A DNA stretch of 64,000 bases from Flavobacteriales bacterium (GTDB taxonomy: Bacteria; Bacteroidota; Bacteroidia; Flavobacteriales_F; PHOS-HE28). The notes beneath the pieces are model-generated. The model saw only the letters and a program-made list of their open reading frames with translations. It did not search any database and had not been told where the DNA came from. The stretch is taken from positions 62,001-126,000 of the forward strand of contig JAMLHB010000001.1 in NCBI GenBank assembly GCA_023957375.1. Direction: 5' to 3'. Made by a program: the position numbers and the translations under genes. Positions 1 to 9,674 of this stretch are shown here, piece after piece; the stretch's first letter is position 1; every line of letters begins with the position of its first letter.

Positions 1-67
1 GCAAGCAAAAGGAGGATGTAGATGATCCCGCGCATGTGCCCAAAAGTAGATCGCCGATATTCGGGCC

Positions 68-1360
68 ATGCACCGCGCCGCATTTTCCATTCTGGGGCTG
101 GCCATGGGAACGGCCCTTTACGCCCAAGCCTATACGAGCTGGTTCACGGGGAACCCGGTGGACTACGTGGCCGAGCCGTTGGGCGGGGCCTGTATGATGG
201 GCGGCGCCAGTGAGTTCGATCCGGCCATGCAATGGTTCCTAGACCGCGCCAACGGCGGCGATGTGCTGGTGCTGCGTGCCTCGGGCTCCGACGGCTACAA
301 CAATTACATGTACAGCGACCTCGGTGGAGTGAATTCCGTGGAAACCATTCGGTTCAACAGTGCCGCGGCCTCCACCGATCCCTATGTGGCAGACCGGATC
401 CAAAAGGCCGAGGCGATCTGGTTCGCCGGTGGTGACCAGTGGAACTATGTGAACTACTGGCGCAATACCCCGGTGATGACCCTGATCAATGAGGCCATCG
501 ACCAGCGCCACATCGCCATCGGCGGCACCAGTGCAGGCATGGCTATTCTGGGCGGATGCTATTTCAGTGCGCAAAACGGTTCGGTCACCTCCGCCGAGGC
601 GCTCAGCAACCCGTTCAACACATCCATGACAGTGGACTGTACTTCCTTCCTCCATGTGCCATACATGGCCGGCACGATCACCGACACGCATTACGACAAC
701 CCGGACCGGCGCGGGCGCCACTTCGCCTTCTTGGCCCGCATGGCACAGCAGGGCGATAGCGAGGTGTACGGCATTGCCTGCAATGAATACGTCGCCGTAT
801 GCATCGACCCCCAAGGCATGGCGCGTGTGTTCGGCGAGTGGCCCGAATACGAGGAATACGCTTACTTCCTGCGTGCCAACTGCGTTTCCCCCATGGGGCC
901 GGAGACCTGCCAGGCGGGAAGCCCCCTTACCTGGTACAGGCAGGGCATGGCCGTGAAGGCGTACAAAGTGCCCGGCACCCCATCCGGCGTGAACGGGTTC
1001 GACCTGAATGACCACTTGGCCGGGCAAGGTGGCGCTTGGGAAAATTGGAGCGCCACCGCAGGTGTGTTTTCCAGCGTGCCGGGCGATGCCCCACCGTGCG
1101 GAACCACTGCGGTCAGCGATGGGGCACGGGGCGGACCGACATTCCAGTGGAACCCGGAAACGGGCAGGCTGGAGGCCAGTGGGTTGGTGCCTGCATCGGA
1201 AGTTTCCCTTTTCACCGTGGACGGACGCCTGTTGATGCGCTCGGTCGCGGATGGCGCTGGGGGGCTCGACTTCGGTGTTCCCGGTGAGCTTGCGGGCGGC
1301 TTGATCCTGGTGCGCGTGGGATCGCCCCATGGCCTGCACACCTGGAAACTGGTGCGCTGA
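68..1360 (+). CDS. Secreted S51/cyanophycinase-like peptidase with T9SS sorting tail
   Basis: The 430-aa product begins with a signal peptide (about residues 1-20). Its peptidase S51 (class-I glutamine-amidotransferase-like) domain shows the cyanophycinase-type motif FAGGDQ near 119-124, the nucleophile elbow GGTSAG with Ser155, and a later DTHYDNPDRRGRH segment that resembles the DxHFxxRGRxGR motif carrying the catalytic His. Family members cleave cyanophycin or alpha-aspartyl dipeptides. The last ~80 residues (FTVDGRLL... to ...HTWKLVR) resemble a type-A T9SS C-terminal sorting domain, so the enzyme is probably exported to the surface or outside. Substrate is not determined by sequence; an external peptidase acting on beta-Asp or poly-amino-acid material is an inference. 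It stands alone, convergent with the thioredoxin gene 15 nt downstream. Confidence 0.85.
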   Translation: MHRAAFSILGLAMGTALYAQAYTSWFTGNPVDYVAEPLGGACMMGGASEFDPAMQWFLDRANGGDVLVLRASGSDGYNNYMYSDLGGVNSVETIRFNSAAASTDPYVADRIQKAEAIWFAGGDQWNYVNYWRNTPVMTLINEAIDQRHIAIGGTSAGMAILGGCYFSAQNGSVTSAEALSNPFNTSMTVDCTSFLHVPYMAGTITDTHYDNPDRRGRHFAFLARMAQQGDSEVYGIACNEYVAVCIDPQGMARVFGEWPEYEEYAYFLRANCVSPMGPETCQAGSPLTWYRQGMAVKAYKVPGTPSGVNGFDLNDHLAGQGGAWENWSATAGVFSSVPGDAPPCGTTAVSDGARGGPTFQWNPETGRLEASGLVPASEVSLFTVDGRLLMRSVADGAGGLDFGVPGELAGGLILVRVGSPHGLHTWKLVR

Positions 1361-1375
1361 AGTACGTTCAGGCGG

Positions 1376-1936
1376 CTATTTCCGCTTACTCACAAAGCCC
1401 TTCTGGAAATCCGGGAATTCTTTGTTCTTATACACACCGGACCCGAAGTAGGTGAGGATCGGCTCGATCTGCTCCGGCACCATGTAGCCCTGTACCGGGG
1501 TGAGCACCTGCCCCTGGCTGTCCATGTATACAATGGTGGGGTAGGCCACGCGGCCGTTCACCGGGGCAATGGCCATGGTGAGCTCATGCGTGCCGTTGCG
1601 GCTGGCCTTCATGGCCGGATTGTACGAGGGGTTCGTGTAGGTCTTCCCGTTGTACACCACGGGATCGCCGCCCTCGGCATTGAACTTCACCGGGTGGAAG
1701 TTGGCGTTGATATACGCGGCGGTCTGGGGGTCGTGGAAGGTGTTGGCGTCCAGCATGCGGCAGGGTCCGCACCAACTGGTGTACACGTCGATCAGCAGGG
1801 GCTTGCCATCTTTCTTGGCAGCGGCCTGGGCAGTTGCCAGGTCGGTCCATTTCACCATGGGCGTGGCGGCCGGTTGCTGAGCTGCAACAGCCAAGGGGAG
1901 GGCCAGGAAGGCGAGGGCGGAGGTGCGGATGTTCAT
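1376..1936 (-). CDS. Secreted thioredoxin-fold protein
   Basis: The 186-aa product has a signal peptide (MNIRTSALAFLALPLAVAAQ) followed by a thioredoxin domain with the redox motif WCGPC (Cys56/Cys59). The KWTDLATAQAAAKKDGKPLLIDVYTSWCGPC arrangement is typical of Bacteroidota 'thioredoxin family/DUF255-like' periplasmic proteins that reduce or form disulfides in exported proteins. It also has a cis-Pro candidate in VAYPTIVYMDSQG. It lies downstream of the POT transporter gene on the same strand with a 55-nt gap, so co-transcription is possible. The exact partner is unknown. Confidence 0.88.
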   Translation of the reverse strand: MNIRTSALAFLALPLAVAAQQPAATPMVKWTDLATAQAAAKKDGKPLLIDVYTSWCGPCRMLDANTFHDPQTAAYINANFHPVKFNAEGGDPVVYNGKTYTNPSYNPAMKASRNGTHELTMAIAPVNGRVAYPTIVYMDSQGQVLTPVQGYMVPEQIEPILTYFGSGVYKNKEFPDFQKGFVSKRK

Positions 1937-1991
1937 GTGGGGGCGGTATGCGAATTGTGTGCCGATCGTTGGCCGGTGCGGGAAGGATTTT

Positions 1992-3650
1992 TTAATGTAC
2001 GCCTTTCATCAGCTTGCGGATCAGGGGGGATACCGCGATCAGTGCGATGCCGAGCAGCACGCCGTACAGGGCGAACTCCTTGTAGCCGTTGGTATAGGCG
2101 ATCAACTTGCCCAGGTTGGGCGTGGCGTCCGGCACGCTGATCTCCGCGCCTAACAGGCCGGCAACGTACTGGCCATAAGCGCTGGCCAGGAACCACATGC
2201 CCATCATCAACCCCTGGATCGACTGGGGGCTGAGCTTGGTCATCAGGCTCAGGCCGATGGGGGAGAGGCAGAGCTCGCCGAGGGTGATCACCAAGTAGGC
2301 TGCTGTGAAGACGTTCATCGAGGTCATTCCATCCGTGGTGGCGAAGAAGACCGTGGAGTAGAACACGTAAAAGGCCGCGCCCAGCAACAGAAAGCCCAGG
2401 CCGAACTTCACCACGGAGTTGGGCTCCAGCTTGCGCTTGCCCAGCCAGATCCACAACAGCCCGATAAGGGGGGCGAAGAGAATGACAAAGAGCGCGTTGG
2501 CGCCGTTGTTCACCACGTTGGGGTCCATGGGGATGAAGCCCAGCAGCTCGTGGCGGATGTTGTTCAGGGCGAAGATGCTCAATGAGCCGCCCGCCTGCTC
2601 GTACAAGGCCCAGAACACGATGGAGAAGATGATGAAGACCAGGGCCGCATGAAGCCGTTTCTGCACGGCGTTGCCGCTGATCATCGCCAGAATGATGGCG
2701 ATGCCGGTGGCCGCCCAGGCCATGTTCGTCACGGTGGCCCCCAACCCCGAGCCCAAGGTGTCCAAGATCAGCAGCACCCCCACGAGCAGCACCAATGCAG
2801 CTGACACCGTAAGCCAGGTGCCGTTCCCCCGGGTGCCGTCGGCGTCGGTCAGCTTGCGCATGATCCAGAACAGGTAGGCCAGGGCAGCCGGTCCGATGAT
2901 GTACATGAACAGGTCCGTGTACTGCGTGTTGGTCACCAGCAGCAGGATCAGCGGGATGGAGAGCAGGGTGCCGATGTATACGGCGATTTCCTTGATGCGC
3001 CGGGCCTTGGGCGTGTTGGTTTCCCGCAAGGGAGAAAGACCGATGGGGCCCATGTGCTTGCGGTAGAACCAGAAGTTCAGCAGGCTGATCGTCATCACGA
3101 TGCTCACCAGCAGGAAGGCCCACTGCCAGCTGTACTTTTTGCCCACGTAGATCATCAGCGAGCCGCCCAACAGGGCGCCGGCATTGATGCCGGAGTAGAA
3201 CAGGCTGAAGCCCGCGTCGCGCCGTGCGTCGCCGTCGTGGTACAACTGCCCCACCATGGTGCTGATGTTGGGTTTGAAGAAGCCCGTGCCGATGATGGAG
3301 AAACAGATGCCGATGTAGAACAGGTCGTGCGGCGAGAAGGCGATCACCAGCCCGCCGAGGATCATCATGGCGGCGCCCCAGAACAGCGATTTCTGGAAGC
3401 CGAGGATCTTGTCGGCGAAGAGCCCGCCCACAAAGGTGAAGGCGTACACGAACGCCTGGATCGCGCCGTACTGCAGGTTGGCCACCTTGGATTCCAGCCC
3501 CAGCTCGTTGACCATGAACACCACCAGCATGCCGCGCATGCCGTAGAAGCAGAAGCGCTCCCACATCTCGCTGCCGGCCAGGTGCCAGAGCTGCTTAGGG
3601 TATTTCCCCTTGAAGTCGCGGATGGACTGTATTGAGATGTCTTGTTCCAT
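1992..3650 (-). CDS. POT-family proton-dependent oligopeptide transporter (copy 1 of 3)
   Basis: The 552-aa polytopic membrane protein belongs to the POT/PTR2 group of the major facilitator superfamily, which imports di- and tripeptides with protons. The proton-coupling ExxER(F) motif is present on helix 1 (E28-M-W-E31-R32-F33). The family signatures GGLFADKILGFQ and FYSGINAGALLGG follow at about 75-86 and 150-162. It has around 14 predicted transmembrane segments. It is the last of three tandem POT genes on the minus strand and follows copy 2 by only 7 nt, so the two are almost certainly in one operon. The three paralogs differ clearly in sequence, which suggests different substrate ranges. 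Confidence 0.93.
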   Translation of the reverse strand: MEQDISIQSIRDFKGKYPKQLWHLAGSEMWERFCFYGMRGMLVVFMVNELGLESKVANLQYGAIQAFVYAFTFVGGLFADKILGFQKSLFWGAAMMILGGLVIAFSPHDLFYIGICFSIIGTGFFKPNISTMVGQLYHDGDARRDAGFSLFYSGINAGALLGGSLMIYVGKKYSWQWAFLLVSIVMTISLLNFWFYRKHMGPIGLSPLRETNTPKARRIKEIAVYIGTLLSIPLILLLVTNTQYTDLFMYIIGPAALAYLFWIMRKLTDADGTRGNGTWLTVSAALVLLVGVLLILDTLGSGLGATVTNMAWAATGIAIILAMISGNAVQKRLHAALVFIIFSIVFWALYEQAGGSLSIFALNNIRHELLGFIPMDPNVVNNGANALFVILFAPLIGLLWIWLGKRKLEPNSVVKFGLGFLLLGAAFYVFYSTVFFATTDGMTSMNVFTAAYLVITLGELCLSPIGLSLMTKLSPQSIQGLMMGMWFLASAYGQYVAGLLGAEISVPDATPNLGKLIAYTNGYKEFALYGVLLGIALIAVSPLIRKLMKGVH

Positions 3651-3657
3651 GTCGTTG

Positions 3658-5253
3658 TCAATGGATGTTCTTCTCCCGCATCACCGCCTTCAGCCACCGC
3701 AACAGGGCGAAGAGCATCAGGGCGGCCACCATGGCCAAGGCGAAGTTCATGGTGAAGAACCACGCCTTGTGGTCGAAGCTTTCCCACAGGCCGCTGAGCA
3801 TGCCGCTGAGCTTGTTGCCCACGGAAGTGCTCAGGAAGAAGCCGCCCATCATCAGCGCGGTGATGCGCGGCGGGCTCAATTTGCTCACTAAGGAAAGGCC
3901 CATCGGGCTGAGGAAGAGCTCGCCCACGGTGATCACGCCGTAGCTGGCGATCAGCCACCAGCTGCTGGCCTTGGTGGCCAGGTTGTCGCTCGCGAACACC
4001 GCTCCCACCATCACCAAGGCGGAGAGTGCGGTGATCACTAGGCCCAATGCGATCTTGGTGGGCGTGGCGGGTTCCTTCTTCCGTGCGCGCATCCAGCCCC
4101 AAAAGCCCACCACGATGGGGGTGAGCAGAATGATCCAGAACGGGTTGACGCTCTGGTAGAGCTGCGTGGCGTACAACTTCATGCTTTGCCCTTGGGCCGG
4201 CATGCGGCCCGGGGCCACGTTGCTGAGGTATTGTGCGCTCGCCGCATCGCTGGCCTCACCGTTGTTGGTCACGGTCTCGGCCATGTTCACGGGGTCGGCC
4301 AGTTGGGCGATGCTGGCGGGCATCTCGCGATCGGTGTAGTCACGGGCCCATACGGTAAGGGCATCGCCGTTCTGGTGGAACACCGCCCAAAAGATCACCA
4401 AGCAGCCGTACACCGCCAGCAGGGCACCGATGGGCCGCTTGTCATCCGCGTTGGCCTTCATGTACAGGCGGATGAAGAAGTAGATTACCGGGATGCAGCC
4501 GAAAATGAAGGCATCATTGGTGTCGGACCCCAGCACGTTGCCCGGGATCAGGTAGCCCAACACGCCAAAGGCGAACATGGGCACTAGGGTGCTCAGCAAG
4601 ATCTTGCCCGTGCCCATGTCCCCGGGCTGCACCGGTTTGATCACGTCCGCATGCTTCACCCAGCGGCCACCGCCCGCAAAGATGACCACCCCGATCAGCA
4701 TGCCAATGCCGGCGGCCGCGAAGGCGTAGCCCCAGCCGTACTTGATCTGCATGTAGGCCGCCACGAAGTTGCAGGCGAAGGCACCGATGTTGATGCCCAT
4801 GTAAAAGATGTTGTACCCCGCGTCCTTATTGTCGCGGTAGCGGTCATCGTTGTACAGGTTGCCCACCAAGGTGCTGATGTTCGGCTTGAAGAAGCCGTTG
4901 CCGATGATGATCAGCAACAGGCCGACGTAAAATGCGGTGGCATCGTGAATGGCCAGGGTGAAATAGCCTGCGGCCATGCACAGCCCGCCGATGAGGATGC
5001 TCGTGCGGAAGCCCAGCAGGCGGTCGGCCAGCAAGCCGCCCACGAACGGGGTGAGATACACCAGGCCGAGGTAGGTGCCATAGATGTCGCTCTTCTGGAA
5101 GGCGCTGAAGCCCATGCCCCCGTTGTCCCATGCGTCCAGCATGTACAAGCTGAAGATGCCCAGCATGAGGTAGTAGCCGAAGCGCTCCCACATCTCGGTG
5201 AAGAAGAGCACATAGAGGCCTTTGGGATGTTTGGCCGTGGCGCTTTTGGTCAT
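3658..5253 (-). CDS. POT-family proton-dependent oligopeptide transporter (copy 2 of 3)
   Basis: A 531-aa POT/PTR2 transporter. I chose the ATG at 5253 (MTKSATAKHPKGLYVLFF...) because the family aligns from there; an in-frame ATG at 5319 would reach into copy 3. The ExxER motif is E20-M-W-E23-R24-F25, followed by GGLLADRLLGF and FYMGINIGAFACNF. This copy has a long insertion between central helices (about residues 285-345, rich in Ala, Asn and Gln) that the other two lack, as in the longer bacterial POTs with an extended extramembrane loop. It sits 7 nt before copy 1 and 32 nt after copy 3. Confidence 0.92.
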   Translation of the reverse strand: MTKSATAKHPKGLYVLFFTEMWERFGYYLMLGIFSLYMLDAWDNGGMGFSAFQKSDIYGTYLGLVYLTPFVGGLLADRLLGFRTSILIGGLCMAAGYFTLAIHDATAFYVGLLLIIIGNGFFKPNISTLVGNLYNDDRYRDNKDAGYNIFYMGINIGAFACNFVAAYMQIKYGWGYAFAAAGIGMLIGVVIFAGGGRWVKHADVIKPVQPGDMGTGKILLSTLVPMFAFGVLGYLIPGNVLGSDTNDAFIFGCIPVIYFFIRLYMKANADDKRPIGALLAVYGCLVIFWAVFHQNGDALTVWARDYTDREMPASIAQLADPVNMAETVTNNGEASDAASAQYLSNVAPGRMPAQGQSMKLYATQLYQSVNPFWIILLTPIVVGFWGWMRARKKEPATPTKIALGLVITALSALVMVGAVFASDNLATKASSWWLIASYGVITVGELFLSPMGLSLVSKLSPPRITALMMGGFFLSTSVGNKLSGMLSGLWESFDHKAWFFTMNFALAMVAALMLFALLRWLKAVMREKNIH

Positions 5254-5285
5254 GGTCGTTCCCTTGTTGTTCGGTCTTCCGCCGC

Positions 5286-6827
<1,542 letters not shown>

Positions 6828-6875
6828 GGATGGTGGATGTTGTGGCTTTTTCGGCGCGGAAGGTAGGGGATCCGG

Positions 6876-6961
6876 CAATTCGCCAATTGTTCAATTCCTC
6901 AAGTCGCCAATGCGCCAATGGACCCCTTGGTCAATTGGCGCATTGGCACTTTGGCGAATTG
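6876..6961. repeat. GCCAAT-rich inverted repeat between DPP IV and POT genes
   Basis: The left arm starts CAATTCGCCAA (6876-6886) and continues AAGTCGCCAATGCGCC (6901 onward). The right arm (6929-6961) is the near-perfect reverse complement, ending TTGGCACTTTGGCGAATTG. A 14-nt insertion interrupts the left arm. The apex is the short CCCCTT around 6924-6928. It may work as a strong mRNA hairpin between the dipeptidyl peptidase stop and the transporter start, or be a dispersed intergenic element. No T-run follows it on the minus strand, so it is not a classical terminator. Confidence 0.75.
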
Positions 6962-6965
6962 TAGC

Positions 6966-9167
6966 TCAGAGCTTCTCCAGCAAAAAGTCCGTCATCAGGG
7001 TGAACAAGTGCAGGCGCGTGGTGCCGCCGTAGATGCCGTGGTTCTTGTCCGGGTACATCATTTCGGTGAACTGCTTGTTAGCCTTCACCAGGGCCAAGGT
7101 CATTTCGGCGCTGTTCTGGAAATGCACGTTGTCATCGGCCAAGCCATGTACCAGCAGGTAGTTGCCTTTGATCTTCTTCACGTGGTTGATCGGGCTGTTG
7201 TCATCATAGCCCTGGGCATTGTCTTGCGGAAGTCCCATGTAGCGCTCGGTGTAGATGCTGTCGTAGTAGCGCCAGTTGGTCACCGGGGCCACGGCGATGG
7301 CCGCCTTGAAGGTGTCCGCGCCCTTGGTGATGCACAGCGAGCTCATGTAGCCGCCATAGCTCCAACCTTGGATGCCGATGCGCGATCCGTCCACGTAGGG
7401 CAGTGCCGCCAGCCATTGGGCCGTGGCGATCTGGTCCTCGGTTTCAAACTTGCCGAGCTGCCCGTACGTCACATGGCGAAAGTCGCGGCCGCGGTGGCCG
7501 GTGCCGCGCCCGTCGGCGCATACCACGATGTAGCCTTGCTGCGCCAGCAGTTGGTGCCACAAGAAATCGCGGCCACCCCATTGGTCCAGCACGCTGTTGC
7601 TGTTCGGCCCGCTGTACTGGGTCATGAACACGGGGTATTTCTTGTTCGCATCAAAGCCGGGGGGCTTGATCATCCAGGCGTTCAGTACCTGCCCGCCGGA
7701 AGTGGCCACCGTGATGAATTCCTTGGGTTGCAGGCCGTATTCCTTCAAGGTGGTGCGCAGCCGGGAGTTGTCCTTCAGCGTCTTCACCAGCTTGCCATTG
7801 CCGTCATGCAAGGTGGTGGTGCCTGGGTCGTTGGCCGTACTGCGCGTGTTGATGAAGTACTTGAAGCCGGTGCTGAAATTGGCATTGTTCACACCGCCTG
7901 CAGGACTTAGCTGTTTCAATCCCTTGCCGTTCAGGCCCACTGACCAAACTTCCTGCTGCGTGGGGTCCAGCTTGCTGGCGGTAAAGAACACGCGTTTGGC
8001 CTTTTCATCCACACCCTGCACCTCCAGTACATCGTAGTTGCCTGGGGTGAGCACCCGTTGCACTTGACCATCCACGCTGTTCCACACGATGTGGTTCCAG
8101 CCGTCCTGCTCGTTGGTCAGCACGAAACTTCCGTCCTGCAGGAAGTGCAGGTCATCCGTGACCTCAATGTAGGTGGGACTGGTTTCCTTGTAGATCAGCT
8201 TCAGGCTGGCCGCATTGGCCGTGGTGGCATTGCAGGTGTAGATCAGTTTTTCATTCTGCAGCCGGTTCATGCGCATGAACCATACGGTGTTGGCGTTGGT
8301 GAACCCGAAGCGGGGCAGGTAGATGTCCGTGTTGGAAGTGCCCAGCGGAATGGTGGTGGTGGCCTTGGAGGACAGGTCGAACACGTGGAGGCTCACGAGG
8401 CTGTTGGCCTCGCCAGCCTTGGGGTATTTGAAGCGGTATTCGCTGGGGTAGAGCTGGTCTTTGTACAGGGCCATGTCGAATTCGCGCACAGCGCCCTCAT
8501 CGCTGCGCAGGTACAGGATCTTTTGCCCATCAGGGCTCCAGGCATAGCCTTGCGTAAACTCAAATTCCTCCTCGTACACCCAATCCGGTGCCCCGTTGAT
8601 CACCTTGTTCCATTCGCCGTCCGTGGTGATGGCGGTTTCCTTCATCGTGGCGAGGTCCACGGTGTACAGGTTGTTGTTGCGCATGAAAGCCGCATGTGTG
8701 CCGTCCGGGCTGAAGGTGGCCACGCGCTGCTTGCTCTTCGCCGTGTCGGCCAACGGCTTCAGCCATTTCCCTGCACGGTCATACACGTAGTTGTATGCGA
8801 AGTAACTGTGCCGATACAGGGGTTCCGTGGCGGTACGCACCATCAGCTTGCGCTCATCCCCGCTGAATTCATAGTCCTCCAATTCCAAGGGGGTGGTTCC
8901 GCCGGAAGGTACCAGGTCGCTGCTTTGGAGCACCGTGCCGGTCCGCTTGCCTGTCTTGTATTCGTAGATGTTCACCGCAATTCCCCCGCCATCCTCGTCC
9001 AGTGCGGTATAATGCAGGCCGTCCTTCATGCTCAGCAGGCCCTGCATGCGATCACTGCTGAACGTGTTGCTGTACCAGATGGCCTCGTTGGTGAGGGGCT
9101 TTTGGGCTGAGGTGGACAGGGTCACGCAGAGGACCAGCCCCAAGAGCGGGAGCGTTCTTTTGTTCAT
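6966..9167 (-). CDS. Dipeptidyl peptidase IV (S9B serine peptidase), secreted
   Basis: A 733-aa protein with a signal peptide (MNKRTLPLLGLVLCVTLSTSAQ), a DPP IV N-terminal beta-propeller domain (about 90-450, with WAPDGQKILYLRSDEGAVREF-type blades) and a C-terminal alpha/beta-hydrolase S9 domain. The catalytic triad is visible: Ser603 in GWSYGGY, Asp678/679 in HGLADDNVHFQ and His710 in DKNHGIYGG. The EWVYEEEFEF-like segment (DWVYEEEFEFTQ) holds the double-Glu motif that binds the substrate N-terminus in DPP IV. The start was set at 9167, at the signal peptide; the ORF is open 46 codons further. It releases N-terminal dipeptides, feeding the adjacent POT transporters. Confidence 0.95.
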   Translation of the reverse strand: MNKRTLPLLGLVLCVTLSTSAQKPLTNEAIWYSNTFSSDRMQGLLSMKDGLHYTALDEDGGGIAVNIYEYKTGKRTGTVLQSSDLVPSGGTTPLELEDYEFSGDERKLMVRTATEPLYRHSYFAYNYVYDRAGKWLKPLADTAKSKQRVATFSPDGTHAAFMRNNNLYTVDLATMKETAITTDGEWNKVINGAPDWVYEEEFEFTQGYAWSPDGQKILYLRSDEGAVREFDMALYKDQLYPSEYRFKYPKAGEANSLVSLHVFDLSSKATTTIPLGTSNTDIYLPRFGFTNANTVWFMRMNRLQNEKLIYTCNATTANAASLKLIYKETSPTYIEVTDDLHFLQDGSFVLTNEQDGWNHIVWNSVDGQVQRVLTPGNYDVLEVQGVDEKAKRVFFTASKLDPTQQEVWSVGLNGKGLKQLSPAGGVNNANFSTGFKYFINTRSTANDPGTTTLHDGNGKLVKTLKDNSRLRTTLKEYGLQPKEFITVATSGGQVLNAWMIKPPGFDANKKYPVFMTQYSGPNSNSVLDQWGGRDFLWHQLLAQQGYIVVCADGRGTGHRGRDFRHVTYGQLGKFETEDQIATAQWLAALPYVDGSRIGIQGWSYGGYMSSLCITKGADTFKAAIAVAPVTNWRYYDSIYTERYMGLPQDNAQGYDDNSPINHVKKIKGNYLLVHGLADDNVHFQNSAEMTLALVKANKQFTEMMYPDKNHGIYGGTTRLHLFTLMTDFLLEKL

Positions 9168-9191
9168 GGAAGCGTACCGGATGATGAGGCG

Positions 9192-9198
9192 CAAAATA
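9192..9198 (-). promoter_or_regulatory. Candidate -7 box for the DPP IV gene
   Basis: Read on the minus strand the site is TATTTTG, close to the Bacteroidota -7 consensus TAnnTTTG. It ends 24 nt before the chosen start codon, which also supports the start at 9167 over the longer reading frame. No clear -33 TTG was found at the usual distance, so this is tentative. Confidence 0.35.
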
Positions 9199-9297
9199 CT
9201 TGAGCGGCCCGGAATGGGGCGGCGGACGGCAACCTTGGAATTACCCTGCTGGTGTGGATGGAGTGGGGGCGGCAGCTGAACGATCAGCACCCACCGC

Positions 9298-9669
9298 CTA
9301 TTCAAATGGAGCGGTGCGGAGGAAGATGAGGTCTACGGGTGGAAGCTCGATTGTTGCGGGTGAACTTGGTGATCCGTCGCCATTGGAGGCTTGTTTCTTA
9401 AGTGTGGCGAACCGGGGCATTTGTGTGAATGGGATCAGATCCCCTACAACTTCCAGTGTTTGCGGTGTGGCTTTGGCATCGCTGGTGTTGGGAACGGCTT
9501 GTTTCCCCACCGATGGGATATCGGAGATGTTGTGCACTGGGATCAGGTCCGCGTTTACCTCAACTTGTTGTGGTTGAACTGTACCAACAGTGGACTTGCC
9601 CATCGGTGTGCCCTGCGCTTGGAGGAGGACAGCCAACATGCACGCTGCGAAAAGGGTGAACCAACGCAT
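9298..9669 (-). CDS. Small secreted protein of unknown function
   Basis: A 123-aa product with a signal peptide (MRWFTLFAACMLAVLLQAQG). The mature part is polar and carries an imperfect internal repeat: VEVNADLIPVHNISDIPSV and LEVVGDLIPFTQMPRF share the core V-x-x-DLIP. I recognise no family. It lies 5 nt downstream of the stop of the following secreted protein gene (9675-10904) on the same strand and is probably co-transcribed with it. Confidence 0.6.
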   Translation of the reverse strand: MRWFTLFAACMLAVLLQAQGTPMGKSTVGTVQPQQVEVNADLIPVHNISDIPSVGKQAVPNTSDAKATPQTLEVVGDLIPFTQMPRFATLKKQASNGDGSPSSPATIELPPVDLIFLRTAPFE

Positions 9670-9674
9670 GTCCT

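Noticed and set aside
239..1339. Long minus-strand frame opposite the S51 peptidase gene
   Set aside because: Composition (His, Gly and Arg rich, no domain) is that of an antisense shadow in G+C-rich DNA; the plus-strand frame has a signal peptide and enzyme motifs.
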